Shown here: piece after piece, positions 6,787 through 12,923 of the stretch | How positions within the stretch are numbered: the stretch's first letter is position 1 | Layout of the letters: every line of letters starts with the position of its first letter | Source of the DNA: Bacteroidota bacterium | Lineage (GTDB): Bacteria > Bacteroidota > Bacteroidia > Chitinophagales > Chitinophagaceae | Reading direction: 5' to 3' | Assembly: GCA_023386395.1 (NCBI GenBank) | Contig: JAEWJV010000445.1 | Span: 1-19,010, forward strand | Length of the DNA: 19,010 nucleotides | The notes under the pieces: model-generated | Seen by the model: the letters and a program-made list of their open reading frames with translations, nothing else | Database searches by the model: none | Told to the model about the DNA's origin: nothing | Translations under genes and position numbers: made by a program

Positions 6787-7260
6787 ATGGAAGCAACAAT
6801 TGGAATAGCATCAGATAATCTTACATCAATATCACATGCTTTAAACTCCATTCTGGCTGATGAATCTATTTTATATACAAAAACGCGGGGCGCTCACTGG
6901 AATGTTGAAGGCATCAATTTTCATAGCATGCACCTGTACTTCGAAAGCCAGTATCAGGCTTTGCAGGATATGATCGATGAAATTGCAGAACGTATTCGTA
7001 TGCTTGGCCATTATGCAGTAGCAACTTTGCGGGAATATATTGAGCTTACGCATTTAACAGAAGAAACCGTTCAGCCCAACAGCTCTGAAGGCTATATAAA
7101 ATCGCTGTTGAATGATCATGATACAATTATTATTCATTTGCGTGAGAACATCAATTATTTCAACGATAAATTGCATGATGCAGGCACTGCAGATTTTATT
7201 ACCGGCCTGATGGAAAAGCATGAGAAAATGGCCTGGATGCTGCGCGCCCATTTAAAATAA
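6787..7260 (+). CDS. dps: Dps family mini-ferritin / DNA-protection protein
   Basis: This 157-residue protein is a four-helix Dps-type ferritin. Dps proteins form 12-subunit shells that oxidise ferrous iron with hydrogen peroxide and store it as ferric mineral, limiting hydroxyl-radical damage. The inter-subunit ferroxidase ligands are visible with standard spacing: His37 (in GAHWNVEG), His49 (in FHSMHLYFE), position 53, Asp64 and Glu68 (in DEIAERI). Position 53 is Glu where many Dps have Asp, a conservative change I believe is common in Bacteroidota. The helix IAERIRMLGHYAVATLREY and the C-terminal HEKMAWMLRAHLK complete the fold. There is no Lys-rich N-terminal tail like the E. coli DNA-binding extension, so DNA binding is uncertain. 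The length is typical. It follows dcp by 74 bp. Confidence 0.95.
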   Translation: MEATIGIASDNLTSISHALNSILADESILYTKTRGAHWNVEGINFHSMHLYFESQYQALQDMIDEIAERIRMLGHYAVATLREYIELTHLTEETVQPNSSEGYIKSLLNDHDTIIIHLRENINYFNDKLHDAGTADFITGLMEKHEKMAWMLRAHLK

Positions 7261-7310
7261 CCTCACTTCCCGTACACTATAAAAAATAATGAACCTTAAA
7301 TATTCTAACG

Positions 7311-7685
7311 ATGGCATCAGTTATGCGCCTGCATTTAAAGTACAGGCTTTGGATTGCTGAAATGAATTCAGATATTAATGTACTGAGGATATTTAATGAT
7401 TATGTGCTTTGGCTTAAAACACATAACAACAGTAAAGATGTTGAAGAACGCATCAAGCTTCATGAAAAAAGCTTTTCAGAACTGCGAAAAGAATTAGATG
7501 AACTGAGACATGAAATGCATATAACAAAAATGAAGCTGGCTGCCTTGTCAAAAGATGAAAAATTAGATATTGAAGCCGTCAGGCAGGATATAAATCATGT
7601 GGCAAACAGGGAGCGTTACGAAGCATTCAGGGAAAAATTTACAGCTATGAAAAAAGAGTTCAAAAAATTAGAACCTGCTATATAA
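7311..7685 (+). CDS. Small coiled-coil protein of unknown function
   Basis: The 124-residue product is highly charged and almost wholly helical. A short aromatic N-terminal part (LKYRLWIAEMNSDINVLRIF) is followed by a coiled coil (about residues 44-78, SKDVEERIKLHEKSFSELR onward, with heptad-like Leu/Ile spacing). A basic C-terminal helix (FREKFTAMKKEFKKLEPAI) completes it. It has no signal peptide or membrane span, so it is cytoplasmic. I do not recognise the family. It starts 50 bp after dps in the same direction, so the two may be co-transcribed, which would hint at a stress-related role (inference). An alternative ATG is at 7323 (MRLHLKYR). A strong hairpin terminator begins 24 bp downstream. 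Confidence 0.65.
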   Translation: MASVMRLHLKYRLWIAEMNSDINVLRIFNDYVLWLKTHNNSKDVEERIKLHEKSFSELRKELDELRHEMHITKMKLAALSKDEKLDIEAVRQDINHVANRERYEAFREKFTAMKKEFKKLEPAI

Positions 7686-7708
7686 ATTAAATGGCTGTTT
7701 TAAAAAGA

Positions 7709-7743
7709 AAAGGAGCTATGATTAATATCATGGCTCCTTTATA
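7709..7743 (+). terminator. Intrinsic terminator after the coiled-coil gene
   Basis: AAAGGAGC-T-ATGAT (7709-7722) pairs with ATCAT-G-GCTCCTTT (7727-7740), a 14-bp stem with one T-G wobble and a TAAT loop. The T-run lies in the 3' arm. It stops the rightward dps/coiled-coil transcript before the convergent tRNA-Leu gene. Confidence 0.8.
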
Positions 7744-7755
7744 TATCCCCGAAAT

Positions 7756-7789
7756 ATTTAAATAAGAAGCCTTCAATAATTGAAGGCTT
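7756..7789 (-). terminator. Intrinsic terminator of tRNA-Leu
   Basis: AAGCCTTCAA (7767-7776) and TTGAAGGCTT (7780-7789) form a perfect 10-bp stem with a three-base loop. Read leftward, the hairpin begins two bases past the tRNA 3' end and runs into a T-rich tract (CTTATTT). It is separate from the rightward terminator at 7709-7743. Confidence 0.75.
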
Positions 7790-7790
7790 G

Positions 7791-7872
7791 TGCCCGGGAC
7801 TGGATTCGAACCAGCACACCTCGCGGCGCCGCCACCTGAAGACGGTGCGTCTACCAATTTCGCCACCCGGGC
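7791..7872 (-). tRNA. tRNA-Leu (anticodon CAG)
   Basis: Read leftward, the 82-nt sequence starts GCCCGGGTGGCGAAATTGG and ends with the matching CCCGGGC plus discriminator A. The acceptor stem GCCCGGG/CCCGGGC is perfect, the D-loop has AATTGGTAGACGC, and the anticodon stem-loop CCGTC-TTCAGGT-GGCGG presents CAG. A short class II variable arm (CGCC..GGTG) marks tRNA-Leu, and the T-loop is TTCGAAT. CCA is not encoded. A perfect promoter lies upstream at 7891-7921 and a terminator follows. Confidence 0.96.
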
Positions 7873-7890
7873 ATTAAAAAGAACGGAGCG

Positions 7891-7921
7891 CAAATATAGC
7901 AGCATTTATATAACCATCAAA
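7891..7921 (-). promoter_or_regulatory. Perfect Bacteroidota promoter of tRNA-Leu
   Basis: On the minus strand, TTTG (7918-7921) is followed by exactly 19 bases and TATATTTG (7891-7898), a full match to TTTG-N19-TAnnTTTG. The sequence after it, CGCTCCG, is shared with the tRNA-Ala promoter. The -33 element lies inside the 3' end of the LuxE-like gene. Confidence 0.85.
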
Positions 7922-8883
7922 CTGCAGCCGCGAATATCGCTGCCGTCCAGCCGGCCGGCAACAAAGAAACTGCCATCTTCAAACACCTCCCCCACATCAT
8001 CGGTGGCAATAAAAGCGCAACTGTTTGCATTGGCAAGATCAATAATATTTAAAGCGCCTTTGCCTTTGGTTTTTACCAGCAGCGGGTCATCTTCATCCCT
8101 AACCAGAACTTTCATCCATGGCGGGCAACTAAAAATGCCATCGGCTTTGGCATAAGCCTGCGAAAGCAGTTCACTCATGCCATATTCTGAATGTATTTGT
8201 GGCACACCCAGTTGTTGTTTTAAAAGATGGTGTACTTCATTGCGGGTAATTTCTTTACGCCTGCCCTTCATGCCACCCGTTTCCATAATGATGGTGGATG
8301 CAAGTTGTGTTGGATATTGCTCCGCAAAATCAAGCAAAGCATAAGTGACACCTATTAACAATGTTTTTTGCTGGTGCTGCTCAAGCCGCAGTAAAACCTG
8401 GTATAGGTTTTCAACTTCATCTAAATAAAAACCACTTTCCGCATGGCCGCTTTGCTTTATTAATTCATCCACCATCTTTATAAGTGATGAATGTTGCTGC
8501 TGAAGATAAGATGGCAGTAACCCTATAATGCACCAATCTTTAATATCACCGTAAAACAGTTCAAATCCCCTGGTGAAACTTTCCGTATAAATAGCTACAT
8601 CTTTTATATAATGCCGGCTCTTACTGGTTTGTGTGGTGCCACTGCTTTCAAAAAAAAGCTCATAAGTTTCATTGCCGGTTAAAACTTTATGTGTTTTAAA
8701 GAAAGAAATGGGTAAAAAAGGAATTTTTGGAATTGATAAGATGCTATCTATATCGATGTCTAAACAATCGCACCAGTCTTTATAAACAGTATTTTGTTTA
8801 TACTGGTAATGAAATAATTCAACCGCCAATCCGGTGAAGTTTTTTTTAACCTGAAAAATTTTGTTAACAAATGAAGCGCTCAC
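7906..8883 (-). CDS. LuxE-like acyl-activating (acyl-protein synthetase/PaaK-related) protein
   Basis: This 325-residue protein resembles the LuxE/acyl-protein synthetase branch of adenylate-forming enzymes, which activate a carboxylic acid with ATP and can hold the acyl group on a Cys. Visible motifs are SSGTTQTSKS (80-89, phosphate loop), ETGGMKGRR (201-209), the A5-like YGMSE (234-238), TDDVG (294-298) and AGRLDGSD (309-316). A Cys six residues from the end (Cys320, in RGCSLM) sits about where LuxE carries its acyl-Cys. The large C-terminal lid of acyl-CoA ligases is absent, as in LuxE. No luxC or luxD homologue is next to it, so the acyl substrate and acceptor are unknown. The start is GTG at 8881-8883, the only standard start after the in-frame stop upstream. 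It is followed by tRNA-Leu on the same strand. Confidence 0.75.
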   Translation of the reverse strand: MSASFVNKIFQVKKNFTGLAVELFHYQYKQNTVYKDWCDCLDIDIDSILSIPKIPFLPISFFKTHKVLTGNETYELFFESSGTTQTSKSRHYIKDVAIYTESFTRGFELFYGDIKDWCIIGLLPSYLQQQHSSLIKMVDELIKQSGHAESGFYLDEVENLYQVLLRLEQHQQKTLLIGVTYALLDFAEQYPTQLASTIIMETGGMKGRRKEITRNEVHHLLKQQLGVPQIHSEYGMSELLSQAYAKADGIFSCPPWMKVLVRDEDDPLLVKTKGKGALNIIDLANANSCAFIATDDVGEVFEDGSFFVAGRLDGSDIRGCSLMVI

Positions 8884-8905
8884 AATGAAGTCTTAATTGC
8901 TTATG

Positions 8906-8936
8906 TTTAAATGTTGTTTCCTTTTGTATAAATTTG
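8906..8936 (+). promoter_or_regulatory. Promoter of the small lipoprotein gene
   Basis: TTTA (8906-8909), 19 bases, then TAAATTTG (8929-8936) fits TTTG-N19-TAnnTTTG with one mismatch in the -33 box. The predicted start is about 10-12 bases before the ATG at 8954, giving a very short leader and supporting that start over an upstream frame beginning at 8897. Confidence 0.65.
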
Positions 8937-8953
8937 ATATTAATTGCAAAGAA

Positions 8954-9397
8954 ATGAAGAAATTATCAGCCGCTGTTTTATTGGTGCTCGCATTTGTAAC
9001 TTGCTCTAAGGATACTTACAATACAAAACCCACATTAAAATTTGAAAGCGTAAATGCAACCGTATTTCCGCAGCCTTCAGTGGTTGAGTTTAGATTAACG
9101 TGCACCGATAAAGAAGGGGATGTTGTGGATACGATTTGGGTGCAGCGTATTTCAAAAGTGGCTAACTGCGTTTCCCTTTCCCGCGTTGACAGTTTTTTAA
9201 TTCCCAATTTTGACCCGCCAAAGAATGTAAAGGCAGATTTTGTTTTTACTTACAATTATGGCAATATTAACCCGCCAAACCTCGCCGCCTGTTCACTGGC
9301 AGATGATACGAGTTATTTCCGTTTCTGGATGAGCGATAGAGCCAATCATACCAGCGATACGGTGCAATCGCCCGACCTGGTTTTCCTGAAACAATAA
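8954..9397 (+). CDS. Small lipoprotein of unknown function
   Basis: The 147-residue product begins MKKLSAAVLLVLAFVTCSKD: a lipoprotein signal peptide with the lipid-acceptor Cys at residue 17, followed by the polar CSKD so common in Bacteroidota lipoproteins. The mature part is a probable beta-sandwich of about 130 residues. It contains two polar repeats around CTDKEGDVVDTIWVQR and FRFWMSDRANHTSDTV, and three further Cys residues that might form disulphides. No enzyme motif is visible, and I do not recognise a named family. The frame could start at 8897, but that would bury the signal peptide, and the promoter at 8906-8936 would lie inside the gene. It is divergent from the LuxE-like gene and its stop codon directly abuts that of the convergent methyltransferase. 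Confidence 0.75.
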   Translation: MKKLSAAVLLVLAFVTCSKDTYNTKPTLKFESVNATVFPQPSVVEFRLTCTDKEGDVVDTIWVQRISKVANCVSLSRVDSFLIPNFDPPKNVKADFVFTYNYGNINPPNLAACSLADDTSYFRFWMSDRANHTSDTVQSPDLVFLKQ

Positions 9398-10027
9398 TCA
9401 TCTTATTTTCCTGTAAGCAACAGCCTGTATGAAATGTTTATAATAAAACTGCCGGGTTATCATTACATATTTTTCCTCGAAGTAATGTTTAAGGTCAACC
9501 AGGTTTTGGGTTTCAATATTGGTTGTGAGTTTAAAGAAAGTGTACATGGTTTTTAAAAGCAGTTGCTGCCAGGCTTTGTTGTTTTGTTTATCATTTACAA
9601 AATCGGCATATAACCAAAATCCTCTTTTTTTAAGGTAATTATCAAGCTTTAAAAAAATATATTTTATTTTTTTATCGATAAAATTATCAAACAGGAACGG
9701 TGTTAATATAATATCAAACTGCTGTTGTGTGGTATAGGTTTCTACAGGGCAGTTTATAAACTCTACAGATATATTTTTATATCTTCTTTTTTTGGAAAGC
9801 TCAATCATTTTAGCAGATTTCTCCACATATGCAACCGATACATTTTGTTTGTTGAGGTTTGAAATTTCTTCCAAAATCCAGCCTGTACCACCGCCCACCA
9901 GTAATATGCGGTTATTATCCTGCACAAATTCAAGCAGGTAAGCCTGCGCTTTTATTATGGAACGCTGAAACACAATGCGGCTAAGCCTGTCGTAGTAATT
10001 TGCAATGCCGTTGTAATCGTTTCGCAT
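9398..10027 (-). CDS. Class I SAM-dependent methyltransferase
   Basis: This 209-residue protein has the Rossmann-type methyltransferase fold. Motif I is LLVGGGTGW (about residues 42-50), the acidic residue ending strand 2 is Glu69 in VAYVEKSAKMI, and the strand-4 region is FDIILTPFLFDNF. Residues YNGIANYYDRLSRIVF at the N-terminus resemble the entry helix of UbiE/UbiG-like small-molecule methyltransferases. It starts two bases after the stop codon of the UbiA-like gene and is clearly in its operon, so a prenylated or aromatic lipid substrate is plausible but not shown. The C-terminus (HYFEEKYVMITRQFYYKHF) is basic and aromatic, possibly for membrane contact. Its stop codon abuts that of the convergent lipoprotein gene with no gap. 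Confidence 0.85.
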   Translation of the reverse strand: MRNDYNGIANYYDRLSRIVFQRSIIKAQAYLLEFVQDNNRILLVGGGTGWILEEISNLNKQNVSVAYVEKSAKMIELSKKRRYKNISVEFINCPVETYTTQQQFDIILTPFLFDNFIDKKIKYIFLKLDNYLKKRGFWLYADFVNDKQNNKAWQQLLLKTMYTFFKLTTNIETQNLVDLKHYFEEKYVMITRQFYYKHFIQAVAYRKIR

Positions 10028-10029
10028 AA

Positions 10030-10941
10030 TTAAAAATCAATAAAATTCATTCCAATAATTCCACATACAGCCTTAAAAAAAATAATGCCGTCAATTATTA
10101 CAAGATAGTATAAAATTTTATGCGGCCACTGCATGCTCCAGGCAATCATAAATAATAAAATAAACGGGAACAGGTTAATTAAGATGGCGGGTAAGCCAAA
10201 ATGATGGCTTATGGAAAAAGCAACCAGGGAAAACAACCCGATTACAATTAAAGGCAATAGAATATAAAATATGGTATTCCTTAATCCAAAGCGCACTACA
10301 AATGTTTTCAGTTGCCTGTTTGAATCATCTGCATAATCTTTTATATCGAATATGATGGCATTTACAGTGCAAAACATAAAGTTTTTTATAAACACCCATA
10401 TTAAAAAACGCGATTCCACTTTATGAGTGCCGCTTTCAATCTGCACGGCAATGAATGATAGAATATTGGCAACGCATGCCCAAACAAATCCAATTACAAA
10501 GGCTTTAAGCCAGCCTGTATTGCGCAGGTTGATTTTAAAAGCTGCACCGGGCAATAATTCATAATATAAAATGCCGGCAACCGCCACAATGCCGGCCAAT
10601 AACCAATATATAGACGGCAATGATTTAATGGCTGCAAAATTTTTATATAAAAAATAAATGCTTAAAGCCACAGCCATAACGAATAAGAAAAACTGGCTGC
10701 ATACAACAAAGGTGTGGTTATTGTTGTACCAGGCTTTACGCGGGTTCATTATTTTGCCTGTATTCAACGGGCCCAGGTAAGCATACGTGTAATAAAAAAC
10801 GGTTGTGCAAAAAAGGATGGCATAATATGTTATGGAGTTTAAAGGCAGCCGCAACTGCACGCAGGATTCAATGGAGAGCGCAATTGCAATGATCCCTATA
10901 AAATAATTACCAAAGAAAACCGAGCGTATAAACTTAAGCAT
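10030..10941 (-). CDS. UbiA-like prenyltransferase-family membrane protein lacking the first Asp-rich motif
   Basis: This 303-residue protein has about eight to nine transmembrane segments, the size and layout of UbiA-superfamily intramembrane prenyltransferases. The second Asp-rich motif is present as DIKDYADD (199-206), followed by the typical KTFVVRFG (212-219). The first motif, usually NDxxDxxxD, is replaced around residues 60-77 by a stretch with Asn, Arg, Trp and His (TGKIMNPRKAWYNNNH). It might therefore not use Mg-diphosphate chemistry in the standard way. The frame extends upstream to 11016, but the ATG at 10941 puts the first membrane helix at the N-terminus as in the family. The 25 extra codons would cover hairpin-forming DNA. 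The downstream methyltransferase overlaps closely (2-bp gap), which suggests a joint lipid or quinone-like modification pathway. Confidence 0.7.
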   Translation of the reverse strand: MLKFIRSVFFGNYFIGIIAIALSIESCVQLRLPLNSITYYAILFCTTVFYYTYAYLGPLNTGKIMNPRKAWYNNNHTFVVCSQFFLFVMAVALSIYFLYKNFAAIKSLPSIYWLLAGIVAVAGILYYELLPGAAFKINLRNTGWLKAFVIGFVWACVANILSFIAVQIESGTHKVESRFLIWVFIKNFMFCTVNAIIFDIKDYADDSNRQLKTFVVRFGLRNTIFYILLPLIVIGLFSLVAFSISHHFGLPAILINLFPFILLFMIAWSMQWPHKILYYLVIIDGIIFFKAVCGIIGMNFIDF

Positions 10942-10973
10942 TGGCCTGCAAGTTAATACCATCAGATTTTGCA

Positions 10974-11003
10974 GGTTTAAAAATAAACCGGCGGTTAACC
11001 CGG
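10974..11003. promoter_or_regulatory. Inverted repeats upstream of the UbiA-like operon
   Basis: GGTTTA (10974-10979) and TAAACC (10984-10989) form a perfect hairpin around AAAA. It is immediately followed by an imperfect palindrome CCGGcGGTTAACCCGG (10988-11003) centred on GGTTAACC. Both lie in the divergent region between the UbiA-like operon and the DUF4836 gene. They may be operator sites or leader structure. I find no good -33/-7 promoter here. Confidence 0.3.
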
Positions 11004-11084
11004 CTTTTGCGCTCATCCTTTTTCGCAGTTTTGTGGGAATAATAATGGCCCTTAATAAATATCTTCGTTAAATATTCTTTCAAT

Positions 11085-12731
11085 ATGAAAAATAAGATTG
11101 CAGCAGCTTTTATATTCTGTGCAGCCCTGTTTGCTTTTAATAGCTGTAAACAGACAGCATCATCGCTGGCATTATATGTTCCCAAAGATGCATCGGCTGT
11201 TTTTGTGGTAGATTCAAAATCTGTTATGGATAAGATTGCTTCGTCGGGCATAACAATTGATTCGCTTGCAGATATGATGAGTGAGCGAAACGGCGATGGA
11301 TTGAAATGGAAGGATATAGAAAACTCAGGGGTGGATGTAAGCAAATCTTTTTATGTTTTTACAAAAGAAACCAATTCAATACAACAGGGCCATATAAAGA
11401 GCGGCGCATTAATAGCCGAAGTGAATGATGAAGGTAAACTGGAAGCATTTTTTAAAGCAAGAAAACCGGCTGGCACAATTTCAGCGGAGTCAGGCTATAA
11501 ATATCTTGAGCTGCATAATAATATTATTGCAGGATGGACGGGCAAAGTTTTAATTATTGCAGGTATAAGCGGCGGTGATAGCCCCGATTCTCTTTTGCAA
11601 TCACAATTAACAGCTTTATTTAACCAGAAAGCATCTGAATCCATTGTATCAACCGATGCATTTAAAAACCCCTTTTCAAAACCTGGTGATATACATTTTT
11701 ATACAAACACGGCAGGCAGGCTGAATGAAGTGGGTGTTCCGGGTATGTCAAAAGTATCCGAACTGGCGGAAGGGAGTTACACGGCTGGGGTTATCAATTT
11801 TGAAAAAGGGGTAATTAACGCCTCTGCAGAAACGCACTATAATAAAACATTATCAGGCATTATTAATAAATACCCGGCGCAGGAAATAAAAAAGGAAATG
11901 ATTGAAAGTTATCCGGATACCTTAACCGGCTTTGGTATCGTATCCTTCAATCCTAAACTGCTGGTTGATATTTTAAAGTACCTCGGTTTTGATGCTATGG
12001 CCGATGGATTTACTTCTGATATAGGCTTTACTACTGCCGATATTGTAAATGCTTTTAGCGGCGATATAGCGGTAATGTTTTCTTCCCATCCTCAAAGCTC
12101 TATGGAGAACAGTATAAAAGATGGCGGTTTTTTACTTGCCGCGGCCATTGGCGATAAAGCCGCTTTTAATAAAGTAATGACAGGCTTGCTTGATAAAAAG
12201 ATATTAACGAAAAATGGTGATGAATACCAGTTGGGTTTGTCTGGCGGCCATGGCTTTGTGATAGAAACAGGTAACAATAATCTTTTTATCGCTTCATCTG
12301 ATGAATTGATTAAAACTTACCAGGGCCGGGCTAAAAAACAGCCTTTGCCTGCCGGCATTGAAAAAGATTTAAATAATAAATCGATGATGGTTTATTTTGA
12401 TATTCACCAGTTCTTACGCAATAAACCAGTGAAAGATTCTGCTTCAGCAGATATACGTGCACATAATAATTACTACAGCTATAAGATTGCAGGTAATGCA
12501 AAGAAAACCTTTAAAAACTTTGTTGCTTTTGCAGATAAAGGCGATGGTAAAACAATAGCATCAACCTATCAACTGAATTTTGTAAATGAAAATGAAAACA
12601 GTTTGGCAAGCCTTGTTAAATTTATTGTTGCTGCCCACGCGGAAGCAATGGAGCGCAAAGGATTGATGTCGTCGCATCTAATAAATGCTGACAGTTTACA
12701 TATAACGGAGGATTCGGTTAGCGGGCAATAA
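11085..12731 (+). CDS. DUF4836 family lipoprotein
   Basis: This 548-residue protein begins with a lipoprotein signal peptide (MKNKIAAAFIFCAALFAFNSC), with the lipidated Cys at residue 21. After it comes LALYVPKDASAVFVVDSKSVMDK, the conserved entry of the DUF4836 family: large Bacteroidota lipoproteins of unknown function. Members are thought to be surface or periplasmic and often carry repeated alpha/beta modules. Here similar blocks recur around IVSFNPKLLVDILKYLGFD, GDIAVMFSSHP and MMVYFDIHQFL, consistent with that. No enzymatic motif is visible. It is transcribed alone, divergent from the UbiA-like operon. The ATG at 11085 is preferred because it starts the signal peptide. Confidence 0.8.
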   Translation: MKNKIAAAFIFCAALFAFNSCKQTASSLALYVPKDASAVFVVDSKSVMDKIASSGITIDSLADMMSERNGDGLKWKDIENSGVDVSKSFYVFTKETNSIQQGHIKSGALIAEVNDEGKLEAFFKARKPAGTISAESGYKYLELHNNIIAGWTGKVLIIAGISGGDSPDSLLQSQLTALFNQKASESIVSTDAFKNPFSKPGDIHFYTNTAGRLNEVGVPGMSKVSELAEGSYTAGVINFEKGVINASAETHYNKTLSGIINKYPAQEIKKEMIESYPDTLTGFGIVSFNPKLLVDILKYLGFDAMADGFTSDIGFTTADIVNAFSGDIAVMFSSHPQSSMENSIKDGGFLLAAAIGDKAAFNKVMTGLLDKKILTKNGDEYQLGLSGGHGFVIETGNNNLFIASSDELIKTYQGRAKKQPLPAGIEKDLNNKSMMVYFDIHQFLRNKPVKDSASADIRAHNNYYSYKIAGNAKKTFKNFVAFADKGDGKTIASTYQLNFVNENENSLASLVKFIVAAHAEAMERKGLMSSHLINADSLHITEDSVSGQ

Positions 12732-12764
12732 TTAATTATCTTAAGCCCGGCATGTATATAAAAG

Positions 12765-12786
12765 GCTGCCAAACTTAGTTTGCAGC
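12765..12786 (+). terminator. Possible hairpin after the DUF4836 gene
   Basis: GCTGC-C-AAAC (12765-12774) pairs with GTTT-GCAGC (12778-12786) across TTA with one bulged C, 33 bases after the stop codon. No T-run follows, so it may stabilise or process the transcript rather than end it. Confidence 0.35.
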
Positions 12787-12923
12787 ATTGTTCACTAATT
12801 TTGATATTTATATTAATGTCTGCCGGTTTGTGCAGTATATTTATAAATTGCCAATAAGTAAGAGTAAGGTTCAGCCATTTTTGCAATACTAATTATGCCG
12901 CAGGGAGAATTTAAATTTTATAC

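Noticed and set aside
7687..8155. Frames on both strands across tRNA-Leu and the end of the LuxE-like gene
   Set aside because: Shadows of the tRNA (their translations contain the tRNA arms) and of the LuxE-like coding strand.
10934..11344. 136-codon minus-strand frame over the start of the DUF4836 gene
   Set aside because: Conflicts with two well-supported divergent genes, and its translation lacks any motif.
7906..12731. A single biosynthetic cluster joining the LuxE-like, methyltransferase, UbiA-like and FabF genes
   Set aside because: They lie on alternating strands with unrelated lipoprotein genes between them, and no ACP, ketoreductase or dehydratase is present. Only the UbiA-like/methyltransferase pair is a convincing operon.
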